From: Microbispora corallina
GTDB taxonomy: Bacteria > Actinomycetota > Actinomycetes > Streptosporangiales > Streptosporangiaceae
Length of the DNA: 61,414 nucleotides
Direction: 5' to 3'
Assembly (NCBI RefSeq): GCF_016863035.1
Contig: NZ_BOOC01000050.1
Location: 1-61,414 of the forward strand
In this document: piece after piece, positions 52,366 through 59,479 of the stretch
Numbering within the stretch: position 1 is the first letter of the stretch
Layout: every line of letters starts with the position of its first letter
The notes under the pieces: model-generated
What the model was told of the DNA's origin: nothing
The model's database searches: none
The model's input: only the letters and a program-made list of their open reading frames with translations
Program-made: the position numbers and the translations under genes

Positions 52366-53133
52366 ATGACCTCTCATGATTACCGTGTCCTGCTCACTGC
52401 CGACATCGAGAACTACGGCAGTCGCGGAGACGCCCAGCAGCGAACCCTTCAGTCTGGGCTGATCACGGCCGTTGACACGGCGGCGGACCGCGCCGGTCTG
52501 GACCGGCAGTCGTGGCTGCGTCAAGTCGGTGGAGACTCTCTGACCGCCGTCCTCCCCGCCGAGCCCGGCCCTCTCGTCACCATTCCACTCCTTCTCGATC
52601 AGTTCTTGACAGGGCTAGACCTCGCCATTGCGTTGCACAACAGCCGTCGCGCCGACCCCACCTGGTCTCGGATGCGGGTACGGCTGGCCGTACACGTCGG
52701 GCCGCTGTTCTTGGACGGCGAGGCTGGATGGCCAGGACAGCACGCAGTACAGCCCGCGCGATTACGAGATTCGGCGCCGATCCGGGCCGCACTCGACACC
52801 TTCCGCGACGCCGACCTAGCGCTGATCATCTCGCAGGATGTGTTCCGCGACTACGTGTCACAGGGGCCGGGGCGGCCGAGACCGTCGGAGTTTCTGGAGG
52901 TGGCAGTGGCGGAGAAAAAGCAGGCCTACCAGGCGTACCTGTATGTGCCGCACTTCGACGTCCGTGACCTGGAGCTTGCCGCTCCTTCCCTCTCCCCCTC
53001 AGGCAACGACGCCGCGTCCCCTCAACCGTCCTCGACGATCGGATCAATCAAAAACCGGGTGAAGGGAGGCGACGTGCACATCGCGCAGCGAGACATGAAC
53101 GTCACCTATGACTCGAAAAGGAGGGGGAAGTGA
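52366..53133 (+). CDS. Class III-type nucleotide cyclase (PycC-like)
   Basis: The product has 255 residues. VLLTADIENYG (Asp 13) and VGGDSLTAVLP (Asp 57) are the two metal-binding blocks of class III cyclases, and VRLAVHVGPLF follows as in the family. It resembles the actinomycete cyclases placed in Pycsar-type loci, which make cUMP or cCMP; the product here is not predictable by eye. The C-terminus (226-247) carries SIKNRVKGGDVHIAQRDMNV, closely matched in the next protein. GGAG precedes the ATG, and its stop overlaps the next GTG by four bases. Confidence 0.85.
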   Translation: MTSHDYRVLLTADIENYGSRGDAQQRTLQSGLITAVDTAADRAGLDRQSWLRQVGGDSLTAVLPAEPGPLVTIPLLLDQFLTGLDLAIALHNSRRADPTWSRMRVRLAVHVGPLFLDGEAGWPGQHAVQPARLRDSAPIRAALDTFRDADLALIISQDVFRDYVSQGPGRPRPSEFLEVAVAEKKQAYQAYLYVPHFDVRDLELAAPSLSPSGNDAASPQPSSTIGSIKNRVKGGDVHIAQRDMNVTYDSKRRGK

Positions 53134-55220
53134 GCGACTCCCCACCCGAGCAAACGGGGTCCGAGGCCTCACAGCCGGAAGACTTACGGCTCAAGGACGT
53201 TTCTTCCGAGGAAGAAGACGAGACGTCCTACGAGCCGGAGGTCAACCAGTCGATCCGCAGTGAGATGACTGCCTCTGGGCAGGAGTGGCTTGAGCGCAGG
53301 CAGAGCCTGGACGACTTGTTTGCTGATGAGCGGCCCAGCGCCGGCACCCGCGACTGGATCGGCCGCGTGACCAACCGAATCAAGGACGGGAATGTCTACG
53401 TTGCCCAGCGCGATATCCACGTGGACCAGGGGCGCGTACAACCGACAGCGACGATACATGAACTGACGGAAAACGACATTAAAGAACTGCGGCGAACGCT
53501 GGTATCGACCCAGTCACAAGCGGAAGCACGCAGGATGCTTGATAGCGAACGCCTGGTCCTCCTTGCTGGTCCAGCGGAGACCGGAAAGGCGACCGTCGCC
53601 CTGGCTGCGCTGCTGGACTGGGGCCGTAGGGCGAGCTGGATCATTCCGCACGGAGCGAGTACGCCGAATCCCCGTGATTGGAAACTGGAATCAGGCCATG
53701 GTTACTTACTAGATCTGGTCGATACCCCCGACTCCGTCGACAGAGTAACTACGAATCTCAAGCGCGCTGGCGTCAGCGCTGACTGCAGGGTGATCGTCCT
53801 TGTGCCCGAGCACACTAGATCCGCGGTTGCGCCAGTGATAGATCACGATCCACCATCAGGCAACAAGGTCTTCGCCAAACATCTATCGATCCAGGCAGAT
53901 GGTGCGCGGCTTGCTCCGGAAGATCAGCAACTCCTGAATGAGGAGATTCGCGCATACTCCGCACCCTGGCAGATGGTTGGGCTGGCCAAGCAAGTGGCGG
54001 CCACCATACAGGCCGGCACCTCCATCGAGGAGATGCTGGATAAACGGTTTCATCGAATGCGGGCGAAGGTGGGCATCGACCTTGACAAGCGCAGACCGAC
54101 CCTGGGTCGTTGCTTCATGACAAGTATCGCTGTACTCCACGGACTGCCTGAGGCAGAAGTCTCCGGTGCGGCTTTAGCCCTAGCTGAGCGGCTCGATGAG
54201 AAATGGCGTCGTGATCACTCACCAAGACCGGTCCAGCTCTGGGAGAAGCTACCCCTTTGGCTGGATTACGTAGACGCCGAGGCTGTGCCAGCCGGGCCTG
54301 GTGGCGGGCGGACCATAAAATTGAGACGCCCGAAGCTGGCGGCCATCATGCTCCGCGTCATTTGGGAGGATCAACCGACCATCCGCGATTCCCTGGTCGA
54401 CTGGCTGCTCTCGCTCGGCGGTGAAGGATCTTGGCATACGAGGATCAGGGTCGGGCACGCTGTCGGGAAGCTTGCCACATTCGACTTCGACATCGTGGAT
54501 GAGCGGTTTTTACGGGTATGGAGTCGGTCCCGCCGCACCCAGGATTACCAACTTGCGGCCCTGGCCCTGGAGGCTGCTGCCGAGGATCCGTCACTGACAC
54601 GCCGCGTGCATCTCCATCTCCAGTTGATGATCGGGGGACGGGATGCGGAAAAGGCGATCGCGATCCGCGCCTACGCCTCGTCAGTAGGTCTCTCCGCGCC
54701 AGATCAGGCCCTTTCCGCGTTCAGGAGTCTGGTCTTAACTAAGGGTGCAAAATTCCATCAGGATGTCGCCCAGTCCATCGCCTACCTATATCGAGTGGGC
54801 ACCAGCCACGTCATCCTGAACCACCTCGCAGACTGGGTGAGCGACGGAGGTCCGGCGGGGCGTCGCGGCGCCGCTCTCGCCTTCGCACGGCTAGCAGCAC
54901 CGATTAGCCCTACCCCTGAGCGGCCGCATCTGAGCCGACTCGATCCTCATCCCTCCCTGGTAACGCTCTGGCGTAACGCGCTCAGCTGTGAAGAACAGGG
55001 CCGCCTGGTTGTGCCCGAATCCTGGGACTTGCTGCTGAGCGAATGGCTGCGGCACTACAACGAGCGGCCAACCGTACGAGAGGTCGCGGACAAAATCTTT
55101 AGCCTAGCGGATGGACGAAACGCTAGGCGAGCACTGTTCTATCTGCGCCTCTGGCGTCACCAAGACGAGATACCTGCCGACCTTTACTATCACCTGCGCC
55201 AACTCGTTCACAGGAGCTAA
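53130..55220 (+). CDS. Large protein with degenerate P-loop and helical repeats
   Basis: The product has 696 residues. An acidic N-terminus of about 70 residues is followed by RVTNRIKDGNVYVAQRDIHV (about 79-98), nearly the same as the cyclase tail. The P-loop reads LAGPAETGKATVALAAL (about 145-160), with Ala in place of the usual Ser/Thr after Lys. LLDLVDTP and DCRVIVLVPE follow as possible Walker B-like strands. From about 380 the chain is helical with HEAT-like features. It looks like a STAND-like signalling or effector protein. AAGGAGG precedes the GTG and overlap with the cyclase is four bases. Confidence 0.75.
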   Translation: MSDSPPEQTGSEASQPEDLRLKDVSSEEEDETSYEPEVNQSIRSEMTASGQEWLERRQSLDDLFADERPSAGTRDWIGRVTNRIKDGNVYVAQRDIHVDQGRVQPTATIHELTENDIKELRRTLVSTQSQAEARRMLDSERLVLLAGPAETGKATVALAALLDWGRRASWIIPHGASTPNPRDWKLESGHGYLLDLVDTPDSVDRVTTNLKRAGVSADCRVIVLVPEHTRSAVAPVIDHDPPSGNKVFAKHLSIQADGARLAPEDQQLLNEEIRAYSAPWQMVGLAKQVAATIQAGTSIEEMLDKRFHRMRAKVGIDLDKRRPTLGRCFMTSIAVLHGLPEAEVSGAALALAERLDEKWRRDHSPRPVQLWEKLPLWLDYVDAEAVPAGPGGGRTIKLRRPKLAAIMLRVIWEDQPTIRDSLVDWLLSLGGEGSWHTRIRVGHAVGKLATFDFDIVDERFLRVWSRSRRTQDYQLAALALEAAAEDPSLTRRVHLHLQLMIGGRDAEKAIAIRAYASSVGLSAPDQALSAFRSLVLTKGAKFHQDVAQSIAYLYRVGTSHVILNHLADWVSDGGPAGRRGAALAFARLAAPISPTPERPHLSRLDPHPSLVTLWRNALSCEEQGRLVVPESWDLLLSEWLRHYNERPTVREVADKIFSLADGRNARRALFYLRLWRHQDEIPADLYYHLRQLVHRS

Positions 55221-55224
55221 CCTC

Positions 55225-55995
55225 ATGCGCAATTGGCTAGAACCCATGCTCTACCGTGCCCAGCAGAACGAGCCCGAGGCTGTGCCGCCAATAGAAATAC
55301 CGCCGTTCACATTTGCATCGCCCGCCAAAGATGACGCATACGACTTTTCCGTCACGTTGCATCGGACCGCGATATCGGCTGGGAAACGAGTCCGCGTCGT
55401 CTTCAACGACGAGATACCCGAGGCCGATATGGTCGTCCAACGCGCCTGTCAGGAGATACGACCGATTACCCGCCAGTTCGAAATCACCAAGGCGGGCGAC
55501 GCGGAGCTGGCTGTGAACCAGCAATTGGCATCGATATCAAGCGCGCTGACAGGAGTCTACCGGTGGATGGTCAGAGCCGAGGTGAATGTCCCAGACGAAG
55601 TACGACAGCTCAACCGTGATGCTTACAGAAAGCAGCACGACATCAAGTCCGATGCCGCTGCATCGCTGCTACATATCGAGAGCACGGACAAGGTCAGGTT
55701 GAAGTGGCAGGAGTTTCTCTCTGCTGTGGAAGGGAGCGCAAGGGTGGTTCATGCGATCCGGCTGGCAGCTGATCAAACACAACTGCCACAGATCATTAAG
55801 GAGTTGGTTGAGGAGCGGGAACAGGGGGCGCAAGAGCTTCTCAGTACCGTCGACAGAATCATGCAGAGCTACCAGGCGGTAGACATGCTCCACTTCGTCG
55901 TCAGCAACGAGACAGTTCTACGTAGAACGCTGGAGCTTCTTGGCCTGCCCGTTCCACCGCTGGAGGACGAGGCAGTACTGGTAGGTGAGGTATGA
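55225..55995 (+). CDS. Uncharacterised protein of the Pycsar-like locus
   Basis: From the ATG at 55225 the product has 256 residues. It has a beta-rich first part (PPFTFASPAKDDAYDFSVTLH, EADMVVQRACQEI) and a long helical C-terminal part (DEVRQLNRDAYRKQHD, QIIKELVEEREQGAQELLSTVDRI) likely to be coiled coil. The layout is similar to band-7/SPFH-like proteins, but I cannot confirm this. It starts four bases after the P-loop protein gene, so it belongs to the operon. There is no catalytic motif. It could scaffold or anchor the other proteins. Confidence 0.65.
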   Translation: MRNWLEPMLYRAQQNEPEAVPPIEIPPFTFASPAKDDAYDFSVTLHRTAISAGKRVRVVFNDEIPEADMVVQRACQEIRPITRQFEITKAGDAELAVNQQLASISSALTGVYRWMVRAEVNVPDEVRQLNRDAYRKQHDIKSDAAASLLHIESTDKVRLKWQEFLSAVEGSARVVHAIRLAADQTQLPQIIKELVEEREQGAQELLSTVDRIMQSYQAVDMLHFVVSNETVLRRTLELLGLPVPPLEDEAVLVGEV

Positions 55996-56048
55996 CACGC
56001 CCGCGAGATCAGGTATGAGCGAGGACGCACGACGAAGTAGTCCCGCTG

Positions 56049-56621
56049 TCACGGCGGAGGCGCGACGAGCGCGATGTTAATCAGCACCGCGCTCACCGTA
56101 GCTACCGTTCCAGTCAGGAGCAGCCAGAACCCCCAGCGGATGAGGCGGTACTTCTGACCGACGATCCAGCTAACCCTCTGCAGTTGATCAACGATCCGCT
56201 CCAGATCCAGCGTCGATGACTTCATCAGGGCGCTAGCCACGGCTGCAGTGGATTCAAGATGGAGTACGTCGGCGTAGTACATGACGGCGTCGTTCCCCTT
56301 CCTTCGGTCCAAACGCGGATAGACCGCGCCCGCGAGCACCACCACGGATGCCAGAGCCATCGCTGCCCCTGCCCACCAGAGCCATTCAATTGCGTTGGAC
56401 ATTGTGAAAGGTGACCAGCTTCCGGCGAGTAGGCCACCTGTAACGGCACCGAGCCCGATGCCTACGACGCCGAGAAGAACCTGAGCCTTCGTATCAGCCC
56501 GATTGAGCTCCTCACGGGCCTCTGTGAGTAACTGCGTCCCGTAGAGGCATGCATCTTCTTCGGCTGCTTCCTGTTGGTCGGGGACGGTTACGGCGAAGCC
56601 TCTTAAGAACCTGCGAAACAC
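56049..56621 (-). CDS. PycTM-like Pycsar effector (DUF5706)
   Basis: The product has 190 residues from the GTG at 56621 (AGGAGG six bases before). NRADTKAQVLLGVVGIGLG (about 40-58) is the DUF5706 signature. Two more transmembrane helices lie at about 80-101 (ending YPRLDRR) and 163-186, after KYRLIRWGF. PycTM proteins sense the cyclic pyrimidine and disrupt the membrane to stop infection. It is convergent with the operon, so it has its own promoter; its level may thus be set independently. The start at 56648 lacks a ribosome site. Confidence 0.85.
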   Translation of the reverse strand: MFRRFLRGFAVTVPDQQEAAEEDACLYGTQLLTEAREELNRADTKAQVLLGVVGIGLGAVTGGLLAGSWSPFTMSNAIEWLWWAGAAMALASVVVLAGAVYPRLDRRKGNDAVMYYADVLHLESTAAVASALMKSSTLDLERIVDQLQRVSWIVGQKYRLIRWGFWLLLTGTVATVSAVLINIALVAPPP

Positions 56622-56815
56622 AGTGGACCTCCTGACTGGGGTGATCATAATCTGAGTGCTTCACGCTTGCTTTTGTGCAACGTGCTCAGGGATCGTGCTG
56701 AGGCGGCCCTTCGCTCTCTACGCGACCTCCATAAGTGCGACAGCTCTCACGATCGCCGCGCTTCTAATCCGATGGGCCTTCGTCCTCCTCGCTGTCTGAG
56801 TGTCCCGGCCGGGCC

Positions 56816-56878
56816 CGCCGAGTCAAGGGCGCCTGCGGCGTCGCTTCGCGATCAGCTTCGCTGACCCTTGACACGGCG
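56816..56878. repeat. 63-bp imperfect palindrome
   Basis: CGCCGAGTCAAGGG (56816-56829) pairs with CCCTTGACACGGCG (56865-56878) at 13 of 14 positions; the interior also folds. It lies between the PycTM promoter and attR and resembles repetitive palindromic elements of actinomycetes. Function unknown. The region 56649-57081 has no gene. Confidence 0.65.
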
Positions 56879-56975
56879 GCCCCGTCCTGGGGGCCGGCAG
56901 CTACGAGGAGGACGGGGACGGACCAGGAGACGGGCCGCGCCGGCACCGGCCGGGGCAGGTCGCGGGCGTGATCGC

Positions 56976-56996
56976 CGGGCCATTAGCGGGCCATTA
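56976..56996. repeat. Right arm-type direct repeats
   Basis: CGGGCCATTA occurs at 56976-56985 and 56987-56996, again with an 11-bp period, in the same direction as the left pair. The distance to attR is 85 bp. Presence at both ends of the element supports a role in recombination. Confidence 0.65.
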
Positions 56997-57081
56997 AGGG
57001 CGGTCAATAGGGGGTACTCGCGGTCACTCGCGGACTGCCTCTGGCCCAGGTCGGGGCCGTTGCCCCTGGTGATCAGGCCGA

Positions 57082-57125
57082 TTTGCAAGCAGGAAGTCAG
57101 GGGTTCGAATCCCCTAGGCTCCACC
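57082..57125. repeat. attR: 44-bp copy of the tRNA-Ala 3' end
   Basis: These 44 bases repeat 35571-35614 exactly. Only the 3' part of the tRNA is present, so no tRNA is made here. The base before and after the repeat differs from attL, which fixes the crossover region. Confidence 0.95.
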
Positions 57126-57132
57126 CCACGTC

Positions 57133-57166
57133 AAAGGCCACCTCCCATGATCAGGAAGTGGCCTTT
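57133..57166 (+). terminator. Displaced tRNA terminator hairpin
   Basis: AAAGGCCAC (57133-57141) pairs with GTGGCCTTT (57158-57166). It begins eight bases beyond attR and was probably the original tRNA-Ala terminator before insertion. Confidence 0.6.
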
Positions 57167-57209
57167 GTGATCTCGTACAGCAGCGAAATACAGCAACGAC
57201 CTCGGTTGA

Positions 57210-58336
57210 TCAGCTTCGTATCGGCCCGTTGACCGACTCTCTGTCCTCCAGACGGTCGCGGATGTCCTCAGTGTCTCCGTAGCCGAACTTCGAGGGACCG
57301 CCGAGGACGAGCCGGCAGCCAACGAGGAGCGACCCGAGGCATTCGACACGCTCAGGCTCGCGCTCACCGGGCATCCAGGCGCCCAAGCCGTCATCGGGAC
57401 CGACAGATCTCCTGTCACGCGGAACGCCTGGCTCAGCTTCGCGAGCTTAAGGAGACTGTCTGGGACATGGTCCACGGCAGCCGCTACACCGAGCTAGCTC
57501 CCGTCCTCGCAGAACTGATCCCCGAGCTGGAGCGTGCGGTAAGGCTAGCGACCGACGATGAGCTCAAGTCCGACGCCCGCGAACAGCTTGCCGAGACCTA
57601 CCAAGCAGCCGCAGCCATGCTGTCGAAGCTGGGGGAGAATGACGCGGCATGGGTCGCCGCAGACCGCGCAGCGTTCGTCGCCGAGTCGCTCAACGGGCCC
57701 TTGGCAGTCGCAGCGAGCCTGTTCCGCATGGCTCACGTCTTCTTGAGTCTGCGCCAGACACCACAGGCCTACGAAGTGGGATCAACGGCCAGCCGCGCCC
57801 TTGAATCCCGCATCAGCGCCGATCCCTCGCCGGAAGCGCTGTCGCTCTACGGCGCCTTTCAACTCGTTCTTGCTGTTGCCGCAGCGCGGGACAACGAGCG
57901 AGCCCAAGCACACAAGCATCTGGCGACGGCCCGGGAGACGGCCGAACGGATAGGGCAAGATCGAAACGACTTCGCGACCGAATTCGGCCCTACCAACGTA
58001 CGTCGCGGACCGACGCTCGCGATTCACGCCGTCTCGATCGCCGTTGAGTTGGGAGACGCAGGGCAAGCGCTCGACCTGGCCCGTGACGTGAACACCTCCC
58101 GGATGTCCCACGAGCGGCAAGCCCGGTTCCTGATCGACCTCGCGCAGGCCCAAGCCATGCGCCGCCAGATCGGCGAAGCACTGCACTCGCTCCAGCAGGC
58201 CGAGCAGCTCACACCCGAGCAAACCCGCACGCACAAAGCCGCCCGCGACGTAGCCCGAGACCTCATCCAGCTCTCTGGAGGTCGCCCACGACCGGAGCTG
58301 CGCGATCTCGCCGAGCGATTCGGCGTGCTCCTGTAG
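57210..58336 (+). pseudogene. Remnant of an XRE/TPR-type regulator
   Basis: The frame from 57210 encodes DRLSVLQTVADVLSVSVAELRG and GHPGAQAVIGTDRSPVT, the end of the HTH and linker of actinomycete XRE-TPR regulators; most of the HTH is missing. At about 57418 a base is lost and the remainder continues in another frame as AERLAQLRELKETVWDMVHG, then a TPR-rich domain of about 280 residues (ELIPELERAVRL, AWVAADRAAFVAESL, GVLL at the end). The second part from 57467 could be translated alone. It lies just outside attR. Confidence 0.75.
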
Positions 58337-58729
58337 ATCGTGTCTAGTCCCATGAGATGCCTGACGTTTCTGTCCCAGGACACGGACGACAGGTGATCTA
58401 GGAAACATGGTCGACCTTGCGGGGCCGGTGAGCTTTGTGGTTCCGGATCGGGATGTCGGTGGTCCCAAGGTCTACCTGTTGGCCGCGCGCCCGCCCACCG
58501 GCGGGCTGCGGCTCTTCGGCCGGTCCCGCCGGCGGCGGCGCGCACCACGCCGACAAGCGGCGTGAGCATCAGATTGACGGCATTACGGCTTGTGCGGATG
58601 AAAGTCTCCCGGCTTGGTGGACGGTCATAGCCATGGGCACGCGCAGAGCCGATGAGACCCGGAAACCGGAAGGCGCCGATGGGCGAAGGAAGAGAGGGGC
58701 GAGGGAGGCGATCAGGGGCCGGGGTTCAC

Positions 58730-58894
58730 CGAATCGTTTCGGAGCCAAATCGACGGGGACCCCTCCAGATCAGTTTGGGGGGCATGGGAGGGAGAATCGC
58801 GGGCAGGGGCGGTGCCCTCCCGAATTGGCGGGCCAGTGTAATTGCCCCCCAAACTGATCTTGCCCCGTCGATTCAGCACCACCGCAACGATTCG
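58730..58894. repeat. 165-bp element with nested perfect inverted repeats (MITE or hairpin)
   Basis: Three nested blocks pair: CGAATCGTT (58730-58738) with 58886-58894, AATCGACGGGG (58748-58758) with 58863-58873, and AGATCAGTTTGGGGGGCA (58767-58784) with 58843-58860. All are perfect. The 58-bp centre is not symmetric. The layout fits a small MITE or a structured RNA. The remainder of 58337-58954 shows only GC-rich sequence and no supported gene. Confidence 0.7.
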
Positions 58895-58954
58895 TCAAAC
58901 CCCTCAAGCGCGTGCAGCAAGCGTGCGAGACGTGGTCGGAACGGGAGTATGGAG

Positions 58955-59155
58955 ATGTCGAGTATCAGCGAGTACGACGAAGCCATGCCGAGAGTCCGCA
59001 AGCACCTGGAGCAGTTTGAGCGGGCGCTCAAGCTCGTTCGAACCACTCATCGAGGCCGGCCTATCAGCGAGGTGCTCGGAGCGCTTGACAAGGCATTCGA
59101 GGCTGAAGGTGCCCAAGTGTGGAACGACGTACGGGCCGAGGTAGCCCGGAGGTGA
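58955..59155 (+). CDS. Small conserved hypothetical protein
   Basis: The product has 66 residues (MSSISEYDEAMPRVRKHLEQ, then FERALKLVRT, RPISEVLGALDKAFEAEGAQ). It is helical and charged. I recall similar small actinomycete proteins of unknown function. The ATG at 58955 has GGGAG seven bases before; the ATG at 58949 is too close to the site. Confidence 0.6.
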   Translation: MSSISEYDEAMPRVRKHLEQFERALKLVRTTHRGRPISEVLGALDKAFEAEGAQVWNDVRAEVARR

Positions 59156-59479
59156 TCTTGCGCCTTCTCGATGAACGCAAGGTGGACGTCGTCCTGGCCT
59201 GAAACATGACGAGTACGTTGGGTTCGCATCCCCTCCCGCCTTATCAACGGCACGGATGTTGCGAGCGTCAGTTGCCATCGGTAATGGCCCAGGGCGTGGC
59301 CTGTGCTGCTGTCCGTTGCCGTGACTGCCATCTGTCGTTCATGCCTGCGTAGCCGTGTTAATCAGCCTGCTCCCTAGCATCTGCGACGTGCGCCGCTGGC
59401 TTCCCGCGGCCCTCTCGGGCTCGGACTGCTGCCATCCCTCGGTGCTCGATTAGCCTCCGACGACTGATAGGCCACGGGA
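59156..59479. other. Intergenic region without visible gene
   Basis: No supported coding frame or RNA is seen in these 324 bp. It must include the promoter of the phosphatase gene. No clear boxes were found. Confidence 0.4.

Larger units (their letters stand above)
35571..57125. mobile_element. Integrated AICE-type element in tRNA-Ala, probably immobile, with defence cargo
   Basis: A 44-bp direct repeat bounds it, with int and xis just inside the left end. A pSAM2-type rep and an FtsK/Tra gene follow, the minimal set of actinomycete integrative and conjugative elements. The length is about 21.5 kb. Cargo: type III CBASS, a toxin/ImmA pair, a regulatory module, a nuclease, and a Pycsar-like locus. 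Four one-base frame breaks lie in int, rep (two) and ftsK, so transfer is probably lost. The cargo reads intact. Average base composition is lower in GC in several cargo genes than in the flanks. Confidence 0.92.

Noticed and set aside
57082..57125. Second tRNA-Ala gene at attR
   Set aside because: Only the 3' part is present; the acceptor 5' strand, D-arm and 5' anticodon stem are missing.
58337..58560. Remnant of an insertion sequence near 58340-58560
   Set aside because: Some text resembles IS ends and a short frame from 58407, but no transposase motif or paired terminal repeats could be shown.
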